This document shows positions 23,154-32,426 of a stretch of DNA of 64,000 bases, one piece after another (position 1 is the first letter of the stretch; the number at the start of each line of letters is the position of its first letter). Made by a program: the position numbers and the translations under genes. This stretch comes from Labilithrix luteola. GTDB lineage: Bacteria; Myxococcota_A; Polyangia; Polyangiales; Polyangiaceae. Location of the stretch: positions 248,001-312,000 of the forward strand of contig NZ_CP012333.1 in assembly GCF_001263205.1 (NCBI RefSeq), written 5' to 3'. The notes under the pieces are model-generated. The model worked only from the letters and a program-made list of their open reading frames with translations. It had not been told where the DNA came from and did no database searches.

Positions 23154-25331
23154 TTGTGCTCAAAGCCGGCCGTGCTTCGCTCGACTGCCACACTTCTGTC
23201 CCTGATTTGCCTCACGACCCTGACCGCGTTGACCCCGGGTTGCGGGGCCGCGGACGATGACGCCGAGTCGAGTGGCGATGCCCTGAGCGACCTCGCCAAT
23301 GCGAAGGCCGTCCTCGAGATCCACCCGATGGACGTCTGGGCGCAGACGCTCCCGAGCGAGGGCACCACGCTCGTCGTGACGCGAGGCACCCGCGTTGCGA
23401 AGTTCAAGATGAAGTCGGCCGTCCAGGTCGCCTTCACGAACGAGGGAACCTACCGCGTCCAGCTCGCCACGCCCGATCACGACGCCGCGGACCTCTCGTT
23501 CCAGTTCGACGGGAAGAACGTCACGCTCGCGAACGACGACAAGATGCCCGCGTACGCTCGCCCGGCGCTCTCGATCAGCCACGACCGGCGCGTGATCGCC
23601 GGCAAGTCGCTTCCCGTCCACAACGCATACGTCGGTCTTCGCCACCAATGGTTCTCCTCGACCGGGCGTCCGGCTCGTCGTGACAACGACATCGAGCTCC
23701 TGATGGACGGCGAACAGGCATGGAGCACGGTGTCCAAGGACCTGAGGTCCGCGAAGAAGGACATCCGTGTCTCGACGTGGTGGTGGGAGTCGGATTTCGA
23801 GCTCACCCGCTCGAACGACGCGTCGCTCTCCGCGGACGCACGCTACGGCAACACCATCCTCGGACTCCTCGAGGCGAGCCCCGCCACGAAGCGCATTCTC
23901 GTCGGGCAGTTCTGGGGGCAAGACAGCATTCTAAGTTTCATGACTAGGGATTCGAAGCTCAAGGCCCACGCCGAGGCCGGAGACGACGGATTCGAATTCA
24001 TGGGACAGGCCAACGAGACGAGCGGAAAGTTCCATTTCAAGGCCGAAGGATTCACCTTCGGAGATCGCGTTCGCGCGGCGCTCCCCGATTCGAAGTCATT
24101 GCGCTTCGACGAAGAAGCACCCATCGATTCGACGATGCCCGAAAAGGACGTCGACCTCACCCAGTGGCCCGTCGGCGTCGACGTCGAGGCCGCTTCGTAC
24201 CATCAGAAGTTCATGCAGATCGACTCCGACCTCGCATACGTCGGAGGCATGAACTTGCGCCGCGTCGACTGGGACACGTCGGACCACGCGGTCTTCAACC
24301 CCAAGCGCATGCTGTTCGCCGCTTCGCAGAACGCGCGGGAAGCGGTCGCCGCGAAGAGCGCCGATTCCGACATCGGGCCGCGCAAAGACTACATGGTCCG
24401 TATCCAGGGCCCGGCGGCTCAGGACGTGGCCGACGTCTTCCACGAGCGCTGGATGGGTCAGCTCGACGCGAAGGTCGATTACTCGAAGAATGCAACGCCC
24501 TTCGAGGTCGCGCGCGACATCGACGGAGTCGCCGGTGGCCATCAAATCCAGATCACGGCCACGCTCCCGCAGCCCTTCTGGGAGCACAGCATCGGCGAGA
24601 CCTGGCTCAACGCGGTTCGGCACGCGAACGAGTACATCTACATCGAAGACCAGTATTTCCGCGCTCCGATGCTGAACGAGGCCATCGTCCAGCGCATGAA
24701 CGAAGTGCCGAATCTGAAGCTCGTGGTCCTCACGATGCCCATCAGCGAGTGGACGGATCCGGCGTGCGCGCAGACCGCCATCGCGAACGAGCTCTTCGCC
24801 TCGAAATTCCCCGATCGCTATCTACGTCTCCAACTGCAGACGTTCGACACCTCGATTGCCAGTTTCGGCATCGACGAAACCGACGCCCATTTCGTTCAGA
24901 TCGACACGCACTCCAAGATGCTCATCGTCGACGATCGCTTCATGAGCGTGGGTTCGGCGAACAAGAACAACCGGGGCATGATCTACGAGGCGGAGCTCAA
25001 CGTCGCCATCCTCGACGACGCCTGGGTGAAGAGCGCGCGCCACCGCATCCTCGCGAACATTCTCCCCTCGGGCACGCCGGAGACCGACGACGTCGCGACG
25101 TGGTGGGGCCAAATCAAAGAGGCCGCCGCGTACAACGCGAAGGTCCGCTCCGCGTGGGATGCCGAAGGCATGGACCTCGATCTCGATGGCGCGCCGGTCC
25201 CCGACGGCTACGTGCCACGCGGATTCCTGTATCCGCTCGTGACCCGAACGCTCTCCGACTGCCTGCTCGAATCCGTCGGCCCCGATATGGTCGACGTGCC
25301 GGCCGTCTCGAAGAAGCACGGCGCCAAGTAA
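23154..25331 (+). CDS. Secreted phospholipase D-like protein
   Basis: A 725-residue protein with a signal peptide and lipobox (TPGC, about Cys30). Two HxKxxxxD motifs are intact: YHQKFMQIDSD (His350, Lys352, Asp357) followed by GGMN, and THSKMLIVDD (His586, Lys588) followed by GSANKNNRG. That makes a complete two-HKD phospholipase D active site, which cleaves or transfers phosphodiester head groups. The about 150 residues after the signal form a beta-rich domain. As an envelope-anchored PLD it could act on host or prey lipids or on its own phospholipids. The start is TTG 23154 or GTG 23172; the latter gives a tighter signal peptide. Confidence 0.88.
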   Translation: MCSKPAVLRSTATLLSLICLTTLTALTPGCGAADDDAESSGDALSDLANAKAVLEIHPMDVWAQTLPSEGTTLVVTRGTRVAKFKMKSAVQVAFTNEGTYRVQLATPDHDAADLSFQFDGKNVTLANDDKMPAYARPALSISHDRRVIAGKSLPVHNAYVGLRHQWFSSTGRPARRDNDIELLMDGEQAWSTVSKDLRSAKKDIRVSTWWWESDFELTRSNDASLSADARYGNTILGLLEASPATKRILVGQFWGQDSILSFMTRDSKLKAHAEAGDDGFEFMGQANETSGKFHFKAEGFTFGDRVRAALPDSKSLRFDEEAPIDSTMPEKDVDLTQWPVGVDVEAASYHQKFMQIDSDLAYVGGMNLRRVDWDTSDHAVFNPKRMLFAASQNAREAVAAKSADSDIGPRKDYMVRIQGPAAQDVADVFHERWMGQLDAKVDYSKNATPFEVARDIDGVAGGHQIQITATLPQPFWEHSIGETWLNAVRHANEYIYIEDQYFRAPMLNEAIVQRMNEVPNLKLVVLTMPISEWTDPACAQTAIANELFASKFPDRYLRLQLQTFDTSIASFGIDETDAHFVQIDTHSKMLIVDDRFMSVGSANKNNRGMIYEAELNVAILDDAWVKSARHRILANILPSGTPETDDVATWWGQIKEAAAYNAKVRSAWDAEGMDLDLDGAPVPDGYVPRGFLYPLVTRTLSDCLLESVGPDMVDVPAVSKKHGAK

Positions 25332-25332
25332 C

Positions 25333-27924
25333 TCACGCGGACGCGACGCGGACCGGTTCGAGGTCCGCCCAGTTCTTACCGGCCTCGACGCCGACGACGA
25401 GCGGCACCTCCAGCTCGTACGCGTGGCGCATCGCCTCCGAACAGACCTGTGCAGCGCGTTCGAGCTGGTTTTCCGGCACGTCGAAGAGGACCTCGTCGAG
25501 GATCTGGAGGAGCGGCGACGCATCGAGGCCTTCGCGCCGGATGGCGCGGTCCGCATGCACGAGTGCGCGCCGTGACACGTCTTGCACCGAGGCCTCGTGG
25601 GTTGCGCGGCGCGCGAGGCGCTCGGCATACGAACGTGCCTGGGAATCGAGCGACTCGAGCCCGCCGATCGGCCAATGACGGCCCGCCAACGTCACGATGT
25701 AGCCGCGCGTGCGTGCGAGCTCGAGTTGTTCGTCCTGGAACGCGCGCACCTTCGCATAGTGGCGATCGAACCGAGCGATGTACTCCTTCGCCTCGGCCGC
25801 GGCGACACCGAGCTGCAACGCGAGCGCGCTCGCACCTTGCCCCGCGAACGTGGCGAAGTTGATGACCTTGCCGAGCTGACGTTGTTCGACGGTCACGGCG
25901 TCGGGTGCCACTTCGAAGACGGCCGCCGCGGTGAGGACGTGCATGTCCGCACGCCGCCGGAGCGGCTCGACGAGCGCGGGATCCTTCGTCAGGTGCGCGA
26001 GCACGTGGAGACCGAGCTGATTGAAGTCGACGGACATGAGCAGTCGCCCCGGCGGCGCGACGAACGCACGCCGAATGCGAGCCATCTCCGGCGTGCGCCC
26101 CGGGACGCGTCCGAGGTCGGGATTCGAGTTGACGATCTGTCCGGAGAAGGAGCGCGCGGGTTGAAAGCGCGAGTGGACACGTCCGTCGGCGTCGATGCAG
26201 CGACGCAGCGCGAAGACCCAGCTGTCGCGCAAGCGCCGTAGCTCGCGCCACCGCAGCACGAGAGCCACGATGGGATGGGCGTGGTCGATGCGCTCCAGCG
26301 TCTCGACCGATGTGCTCCAACCGGTCTTCGTGTGCCCCACGACAGGCAACTTCAATTCCTCGAAGAGCACCTCGCCGAGCTGCTTGCCGGAGTTGATGTT
26401 GAAAGGGTGTCCGGCGAGCTCGAAGATCTTCGCGTCGAGCTCCTGCTCCATGTCCGCGAAGGCGGCCTGTGCGCGATCGAGCTCTTCGGGGTCGACGAGG
26501 ATGCCCGTGAGCTCCATGCGAACGCAGACGTCCTCGATTTCGAGATACTCGGCGAGCAGCTCCTTGGGCTCGAGCGATGGCGCAAGCTTCCGCCAGATCG
26601 CCGCCGTCGCGTCGGCCAGGCGCCCCGCATGCGCGGCGACCCGATCGTCCGGAAGCGCGCTCCAAGCTTTGCGCTGCTTGCCCACGCCGCGAATCGCATC
26701 GTCCTCGGGCAGGGCGCGGCCAAGGGCGTGTTTCGCGACGACGGTGAGGTCGTGCGGCGCCCAGTTGCTCGATTCGGTGAGATGCGAGGCACACGCCGAG
26801 TCGCCGACGATGCCTCCGAGATCGATGCCGGCACGGCTCAGCTCCACACGCGTGCCCACGAGATCGTGCCCTATCTTCGGCACGTTCGGATCGGCAAGCC
26901 ACGTCGCGAGCTCCGGCCACGCGCCGCTGCCGGAGGGGATCCACATCGCCTCGCCGTTTCCGTTCGCCAGCGACACCCCGGCGATCGAAGCGCGCACGGG
27001 CGAAGGATCCTCCATCAGCAAGTGAATGGCCACGGGTCCATCACTGCCGAGCTTCGCGAACGGGTCACCCGCCTCACCTGCCCGTGACGCGATTTCGACG
27101 TCGATCGAGACGTCGTCCGCCGAGAGCAGCTCGGCGAACCCGAGCCGTTGGTAGAACGCGTTGCGCTCTGCCATCTCCGCCGGCTGATAGGCGAGAGCCG
27201 ACGCGTCGAGAGCAACGGGAAGCGGACGTGTCGTGTCGAGCCGCCCGCGCGCCAGCTCCCGCGGAGCTTGATCCTTCGCCGCTCGAAGCACCTTCCCGAG
27301 CCGCCCGTCGATCGCATCGACGTTGTCCAGAGCGACCGCGATCGAGCCGTGCGCTTCGACGAGCTGCGTCGCGCCCTTTGCACCGAGACCGGCAACGCCG
27401 GGCAATACTTCGTTGCCGCTGTCGTCACCGACCATCGCGAGCCACTCGCCGACCGCCGCGGGCGGTACGTTGAATCGCTTCTTCACGATCTCGGGCGTGT
27501 AACGGACGTCTTTGTTCGCATCGTACCACCAGAGCCGATCGCCCACGAGCTGCGCAAAGCGCTTGTCGACACCGGCGATGACGACGTCGTCTCCCGCTTC
27601 GAGCGCCGCCCGTGCATAGCTCGCGACGAGGTGCTCTTCGCCGCGGGCTTCGATCACGGCGACGCCCAGCATTCGGAAGAGCTCGGGCAGCATCGGCAGC
27701 TGCGCCTTGAGAATCTCTGGCCACGCGCCGACGTTCGGCTCGCTCTCGAGGATGGCAACAGCGCGGGCGGGCGTCTTGGACCCCACGACGCGATGGATCG
27801 CGCGCGCGACGGCGAAGAGCGCATTGACGGGCGCACCATCGGTCGATTTGCGATCCGTTGGCACGACGAGGAACCCCCGTGCGAGGAGGTTCGTGGCGGC
27901 GGCGAGGAGGGTACGTTGGGCCAT
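25333..27924 (-). CDS. DNA polymerase I homologue with altered active sites
   Basis: An 863-residue protein with the full layout of DNA polymerase I: 5'-nuclease-like (1-260), 3'-5' exonuclease-like (about 290-470) and polymerase (about 480-863). Key positions differ from the working enzyme. Motif A reads DFNQLGLH (633-640) instead of DYSQIELR, so the Glu that guards against ribonucleotides is Gly638. In motif B, Arg682, Lys686 and Phe690 remain but the Tyr is Ala694. Motif C is LDE (809-811) instead of HDE. The exonuclease DTET acids are lost, as are several 5'-nuclease acids. The two polymerase Asp (633, 810) remain. It could be a specialised or non-catalytic paralogue. It ends 1 bp from the convergent PLD gene. 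Confidence 0.85.
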   Translation of the reverse strand: MAQRTLLAAATNLLARGFLVVPTDRKSTDGAPVNALFAVARAIHRVVGSKTPARAVAILESEPNVGAWPEILKAQLPMLPELFRMLGVAVIEARGEEHLVASYARAALEAGDDVVIAGVDKRFAQLVGDRLWWYDANKDVRYTPEIVKKRFNVPPAAVGEWLAMVGDDSGNEVLPGVAGLGAKGATQLVEAHGSIAVALDNVDAIDGRLGKVLRAAKDQAPRELARGRLDTTRPLPVALDASALAYQPAEMAERNAFYQRLGFAELLSADDVSIDVEIASRAGEAGDPFAKLGSDGPVAIHLLMEDPSPVRASIAGVSLANGNGEAMWIPSGSGAWPELATWLADPNVPKIGHDLVGTRVELSRAGIDLGGIVGDSACASHLTESSNWAPHDLTVVAKHALGRALPEDDAIRGVGKQRKAWSALPDDRVAAHAGRLADATAAIWRKLAPSLEPKELLAEYLEIEDVCVRMELTGILVDPEELDRAQAAFADMEQELDAKIFELAGHPFNINSGKQLGEVLFEELKLPVVGHTKTGWSTSVETLERIDHAHPIVALVLRWRELRRLRDSWVFALRRCIDADGRVHSRFQPARSFSGQIVNSNPDLGRVPGRTPEMARIRRAFVAPPGRLLMSVDFNQLGLHVLAHLTKDPALVEPLRRRADMHVLTAAAVFEVAPDAVTVEQRQLGKVINFATFAGQGASALALQLGVAAAEAKEYIARFDRHYAKVRAFQDEQLELARTRGYIVTLAGRHWPIGGLESLDSQARSYAERLARRATHEASVQDVSRRALVHADRAIRREGLDASPLLQILDEVLFDVPENQLERAAQVCSEAMRHAYELEVPLVVGVEAGKNWADLEPVRVASA

Positions 27925-28008
27925 CGGACGGCGCCTAGTATCGCCTCACTGGCGCCAGTGCACGAGGGTCTGTGAACCGCGCGCACGCGCGGGGCATGGA
28001 AACGGAAA

Positions 28009-28048
28009 GAGCCACGGGAAGTCGAGGATCACCCGACGCCCGTGGCTC
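28009..28048 (+). terminator. Orphan hairpin with T run
   Basis: A perfect 10-bp stem (GAGCCACGGG/CCCGTGGCTC), 20-base loop, then CTGGTTTTCG. It looks like a plus-strand terminator, yet no plus-strand gene precedes it. Confidence 0.5.
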
Positions 28049-28308
28049 CTGGTTTTCGTCCTCTACGCGAGCGAGCGCGCGGGACGTCGGGGGAGGCGAA
28101 GCGTTCGTCGCACGTGTTCCGCAGTTGGACACGGCTTGGAGCGCCTGCCGTTCGCCCCCAATCTACGAGCGAGAAGGATCGGCTCTCGCTCGCGCACGAA
28201 TCGACATGGAGATCGACATGCAGGCTCCTAAATGCCTAAACTCGGCTCCGATACGTGCAATTCACAGACAGCGAAACACGAGACGGCTGGCTGGACGTGG
28301 CTGAACGT

Positions 28309-28344
28309 GACTCGATTGACTCGATTGACTCGAGTGACTTGACG
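28309..28344 (+). repeat. Short 9-bp tandem repeat
   Basis: GACTCGATT twice, then GACTCGAGT and GACTTGACG. It lies in the gene-free span before the polymerase-like gene's promoter side. Confidence 0.6.
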
Positions 28345-28573
28345 TACGCGACGTAACTAGACGGACGTAACTTGAACGGAGGCGCTCCGGAGGGCGCCGC
28401 GTCCCGTGTCTCTCTAAACGGGTGACACGCGGCCGACACACGCGCCAGTCGTGTCGCGCACTTCGTCGAAAATTTGTAAGTGCTCCGCGCCCGAGCTGCG
28501 CACATGAGCGAGGCTTCCGCGAGCTCGAGCACACTCGGACTCGTCGCAAGTGTCATGACGTGCCGCGCCCTAC

Positions 28574-28618
28574 AAAAACGACGAAGCCGCGAGGAGCAGG
28601 CTCCAGGCGGCTTCGTCG
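28574..28618 (-). terminator. Intrinsic terminator of the MYXO-CTERM-like gene
   Basis: Read on the minus strand, a 12-bp perfect stem (CGACGAAGCCGC and its complement) with an inner GGAGC/GCTCC pairing is followed by TTTTTG. It stands 22 bases after the stop of the 28641-30479 gene. Confidence 0.8.
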
Positions 28619-28640
28619 CGATGCCGTTTCGGGTGACGCG

Positions 28641-30479
28641 TCAGTTCGAACGACGGCGACGGCGCGCGATCAGCGAGGCGAGGCCGAGCGCAACGCTGCC
28701 AGCCATGAAGCCGCTCGAGAGCGCTCCGCGCCCGACGCTGCATCCCTGGCCGATACCCGAGATGATGCGCCCGTGCATCGGACCGTCCGGAGTCTGGCTC
28801 GAGCTGCCCTCGGCCAGGATCCTCGGCGTGCCTCCCTCGACGGGGATCGCAGCCTGACCGCCGACTCCGCCCGGAATGCCGCTGAATATTCCTGCTCCCA
28901 TCACGACGCGGCCCCACGTGAGGGCCGTTCCTCCCGCGACCCAGCGAGGACCGACACCCGGGGCTGCGCCCCCCTCGGCGCCGGGGACCACGGCGGGGGC
29001 ACGCGAGCCGTCGACGGGCACGGTCGCGAGAGAGAGCGAGTAGTTGTTGCCGAAGATTGCCCCCTGCCCCGTGCCCGAGAGGAACGCAACCTGGGTCTTG
29101 TCCGGTGACAGCGCGAGATCGCGTGCCCAGTCGCTGTCCGTCTTGCTGTTCGTCAGATTCCGGACGAGCTCGCAATCCTTGTTCGCGTTAGCCTTGTAGA
29201 CGAGGAGGTCGGTCGGGCTCGCCGTCCCCGCGTCGAGGTTGATCTCGTGCGTACCGGCGAGCACGATCGAGCCGTCCGGCAGGAAGTCGAAGGTCTGTGG
29301 CGAGACGTTCGAACAACGCATCGCGAGCTCGGGCTGCGCGCCATCCTTGTCCTCGACGACATAGAGCTCCCAGTCCATCGGAAGATTCGACGTGGCAGTC
29401 GGTCCGTGGAAGGTAATCCAACCGATATGCGCGTTGTCCTTCCAGCGCGGCGTGAGGGGACCGAGCGGCGCACCGCCTTGAACGCGCGCGTTCGTCGCCG
29501 CATCGGGGTCGAGAGCGCCACCATCCGCCTCAGCCTGCGTCGGAGCAAGCTCACGCTTGCCGCTGCCATCGAATCCGATCGTCGCCAAGCGACCGATTCC
29601 ATGATTGTCGCTCATGAAGGCAACGCGGTTTCCATCCGGCGAGAACCGCGCGTTCCAAACCCATTCGGACGTCGGGATGTCACCGGACATCGGGACACCA
29701 GCGTCGGTATCGAGCGACGCGAGGGTCCGCGCGTCCGGAGAACTGCACGCCGATTGCGAGGTCGCAGCGAGCAGCGAAAACTTGGTCAGCGAGTGCGCCG
29801 GGTCGAGGTTCACAGCGGGCACCACGACGCGCGACGGCTGGCCTGGCGGGGCCTCCCAGGTATCTCCCCACGAGGCTACGTGAGCCGCGGCGATCGAGTA
29901 CGCGAACGTCATCCTGCCCGGATCGTCGGTCGACGTCACCGGACAGTCGATGACGCGATCGCGCGCGCCGTAGACGCCACCGACGTGGGTGGCGATGGCC
30001 GCCGTGAGAACGGCCGCCCCGTCGTTCGGTGTCGAGAACGTCGTCTCACGCCAGAACACCGGCACGTCGATGGCTTCGATGAGCACGAGAACCGACGACG
30101 ACACGCCGTCGCTCACCTGCAGCGTGTACTGGCCGAGGACGTCCGGCTTGAAGCTCGGCGAGGTGGTGTCCGCGCCCTGGAGGCTCTCGGTCTTGATCGC
30201 ACTGTCGGACGGAGCTGCAAGCACAACCCATTTGGCGTTGGCGGTGATGTTCGGCGCGATGCTCGCACCGTCGAGCTTCGCCGTCTGGCCGAGGTAGAGC
30301 TTGTTGCGGCTCTCCGAGAGGGTGAGCACGGGACCGGTCGCACCGGCGTCGGCCGCCGTATTCCCGGCGTCCGCGGGCGACGCACTACCGTTGTCGTCCC
30401 CACTGCAGGCCACCAACTGAGCTCCGACGAGAAGGCTGCCGATCGAAGCTGCCACGAGAGATGAACGCAGAAAGCGCAT
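28641..30479 (-). CDS. Propeller lipoprotein with MYXO-CTERM-like tail
   Basis: A 612-residue surface protein. The signal peptide ends in VAC (about Cys26), then an Ala/Asp linker. An Ig/PKD-like strand region (about 50-140) precedes TolB/PD40-like blades: FSPDGNRVAFMSDN, LGPLTPRWKDNAHIGWITF, LALSPDKTQVAFLSGTG. The last 35 residues read GCSVGRG, a hydrophobic stretch, then ARRRRRSN; the Cys-hydrophobic-Arg layout is that of MYXO-CTERM sorting tails. Having both an N-terminal lipobox and such a tail is odd; one of the two signals may not be used. The ATG 30479 has AAAGGA upstream. It is monocistronic with a clear terminator. Confidence 0.8.
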   Translation of the reverse strand: MRFLRSSLVAASIGSLLVGAQLVACSGDDNGSASPADAGNTAADAGATGPVLTLSESRNKLYLGQTAKLDGASIAPNITANAKWVVLAAPSDSAIKTESLQGADTTSPSFKPDVLGQYTLQVSDGVSSSVLVLIEAIDVPVFWRETTFSTPNDGAAVLTAAIATHVGGVYGARDRVIDCPVTSTDDPGRMTFAYSIAAAHVASWGDTWEAPPGQPSRVVVPAVNLDPAHSLTKFSLLAATSQSACSSPDARTLASLDTDAGVPMSGDIPTSEWVWNARFSPDGNRVAFMSDNHGIGRLATIGFDGSGKRELAPTQAEADGGALDPDAATNARVQGGAPLGPLTPRWKDNAHIGWITFHGPTATSNLPMDWELYVVEDKDGAQPELAMRCSNVSPQTFDFLPDGSIVLAGTHEINLDAGTASPTDLLVYKANANKDCELVRNLTNSKTDSDWARDLALSPDKTQVAFLSGTGQGAIFGNNYSLSLATVPVDGSRAPAVVPGAEGGAAPGVGPRWVAGGTALTWGRVVMGAGIFSGIPGGVGGQAAIPVEGGTPRILAEGSSSQTPDGPMHGRIISGIGQGCSVGRGALSSGFMAGSVALGLASLIARRRRRSN

Positions 30480-30753
30480 CCGAGGTCCTTTCACGCATCG
30501 AGAAGCCCACGGCAGGTGCCGAACGGTGCTCTCGAGAAGAAGCGGACCGTGAAGAGACCGGTCCACGGTGGCACGGACTACCACGCTCGCCTTCGATCGT
30601 GCGTCACCGATTCGGACGACGACCTCGAACGGTCGGCGCACATGCGAGGCCCGTCACACACACAAATGCATTGGGGCGAAAGCTCTGCCTCGAGTTCGGC
30701 GCGAGCGTGCGATTTGACCTGTCGCGGAGTGGCCGGCGTGCGCCTAGAGGATC

Positions 30754-31194
30754 ATGAGACCGATCTCGTGGACCGTCTTCGCCGCCGTATCCGCGGCCAC
30801 TCTTTCGCTCGTCGCTTGCGCAACTCCCAAGTCGGAGCCGACCACGACCGAGTCCGCACCGGCAACGAGCGCCGCGAGTAACGCGAGCGCCGCGACCGCT
30901 CCGACGCCCCCGCACACCGGGCTCACGCGCGTCGACGACGCGAGCCTCGTCTGCATGGTCAACAATCAATTCATGGGCAAAACCCAAATCCCCGTGGCCG
31001 TCGGAGGAAAGACGTATTTCGGGTGTTGCGCGATGTGCAAAGAGAAGCTCGAAAAGAACGAGTCTGCGCGTACGGGCACCGATCCGGTCACGGGGAAACC
31101 CGTCGACAAGGCCGCCGCCGTCATCGCCCGCGACGACTCGGGCAAAGTCTTCTACTTCGAGAGCGAAGCCACGATGCAGCGCTACAAGCCCTGA
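30754..31194 (+). CDS. Lipoprotein with TRASH/YHS-like metal-binding domain
   Basis: A 146-residue lipoprotein: signal peptide ending in VAC (about Cys22), an Ala/Thr/Ser linker to about 60, and a compact domain. CMVNNQFMGKTQIPVAVGG-K-x-YFGCCAMCKEKL has the Cys and Phe spacing of TRASH/YHS domains (C...YFCC..C), which bind copper, zinc or other soft metals. The domain continues with DPVTGKPVDKAAAVIAR and a final FYFESEATMQRYKP. A periplasmic metal sensor or carrier is the natural guess. It stands alone and diverges from the MYXO-CTERM-like gene, 274 bp away. Confidence 0.8.
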   Translation: MRPISWTVFAAVSAATLSLVACATPKSEPTTTESAPATSAASNASAATAPTPPHTGLTRVDDASLVCMVNNQFMGKTQIPVAVGGKTYFGCCAMCKEKLEKNESARTGTDPVTGKPVDKAAAVIARDDSGKVFYFESEATMQRYKP

Positions 31195-31406
31195 GAGGCC
31201 GTCAGCTCCAACGCGCGTCACGCGTCAAGGTGCCGCACCAGGACCACGGCTCGTAGCGAATCACCTCACTGGCCAAACTGGCAAAGACGGGAGTGCATCT
31301 CCCGTCAGTGCCCTGCGAGAGGCGCGGCCCACATGGTGAGAGCAAAACCAAATACGAAATAGCCTGTTGTGTGGGCGGCCGCGTTTGCGCTGTATGGTGT
31401 TGCGCC

Positions 31407-32426
31407 ATGCGAAAGCTGCGAGTCGTGTTCACGACGGGTGGAGCGTTTCCTGCGCTGGTCGCCACGATGTTGGTTTCCACGGTCGACGGCTGCGGGAGCG
31501 GAACGGGTGACTTCACCGGGTCCGACGCCGCGGCCGACGCCCCAACGGATACGTCCGGACCGTCTTTCGATGCTGCGGACCCGCCCTACCTTCCGCCGCC
31601 CGAGGTAACGAACTACTGCAAACAATACGGCGCGACCCACATCGTCGAGCTTCCGCCCCCCGGCACTCCGGCGGAGCCCGGGCAGATTTGCGCCGTCTCG
31701 GAGCCCACCGCCAAGAGCAACACCGCTGCGCGGATCACCCTCGACAGCTTCTCGCCAGCCAACAAGACCGCTCGCGGTTTCATCGCCGTGCCGCCGTCCA
31801 TCGTAGGCATCGTCGAACCTCCGACGGTCTCGGTCGTCTCGGCATCGTCGCCCGAGCTCCTGGCGATGAAGGTGACCGACATCGTCGAAGTAGCGGGCGG
31901 CTATCAATTCCTCGCCGGCTGGGCGGACATGCCGTACGCGAGCCTCGGCGATGAAATGGTCGTCAAGGCGTCGTTTGCCATCGCATGCGACGACGGCGGT
32001 ACCAAGACCGTCGAATCCATCACCCGGATGGATCTCTGCAGCTACGACTACGACCACCGCGAATGGGTGAGCTCGGGCGACTCGTGCACGATCTGCCAGG
32101 TCATTGCCGAGATGGCCCCGAGCCCCATCGTGAGCGACAATAGCGGTGACGATCTCCCGCTCGGGAGCGTCCTTCGCCTGCGGGTCGTCGAGGTGGCGCG
32201 CGCAGGCCGCCAGGTGCTCCTTTTCGCAGAGACCGACGCCGGGGCGAACACACGATACGAGTGGCGCATCTCGGGCGGGACGCTCGAGCGCGTGGCCGAC
32301 GACGTCATGCTCTGGACGCTTCCCGACGAGGATGGGCACGCGCCTTTCGGGCAGGTCGCGGTCTGGAACGACAGCGGCGCGGCCGTCGAGAACTTCCTCT
32401 CCGACGTTCTGTGGGAGGCCGCATGA
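31407..32426 (+). CDS. Lipoprotein coupled to a radical SAM gene
   Basis: A 339-residue lipoprotein. The signal peptide ends in DGC (about Cys29), then an Asp/Ala/Thr linker to about 60. The rest is a beta-rich domain I do not recognise: ARITLDSFSPANKTARGF, VTDIVEVAGGYQFLAG, LRLRVVEVARAGRQVLLF. A CTIC pair and other Cys are present. The stop overlaps the next ATG (ATGA), so its translation is coupled to a cobalamin-type radical SAM protein. This makes the lipoprotein, or something it binds, a candidate partner or substrate of that enzyme. The ATG 31407 is chosen for its signal peptide. Confidence 0.7.
   Translation: MRKLRVVFTTGGAFPALVATMLVSTVDGCGSGTGDFTGSDAAADAPTDTSGPSFDAADPPYLPPPEVTNYCKQYGATHIVELPPPGTPAEPGQICAVSEPTAKSNTAARITLDSFSPANKTARGFIAVPPSIVGIVEPPTVSVVSASSPELLAMKVTDIVEVAGGYQFLAGWADMPYASLGDEMVVKASFAIACDDGGTKTVESITRMDLCSYDYDHREWVSSGDSCTICQVIAEMAPSPIVSDNSGDDLPLGSVLRLRVVEVARAGRQVLLFAETDAGANTRYEWRISGGTLERVADDVMLWTLPDEDGHAPFGQVAVWNDSGAAVENFLSDVLWEAA

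Larger units (their letters stand above)
27925..28640. other. Long gene-free span with hairpins and short repeats
   Basis: These 716 bases contain a 14-bp palindrome CACTGGCGCCAGTG (27947-27960), a hairpin at 28009-28048, a 9-bp tandem repeat (GACTCGATT, 28309-28344) and a terminator for the downstream minus-strand gene. No protein gene is convincing. A small RNA ending at 28048 is conceivable. Confidence 0.5.
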
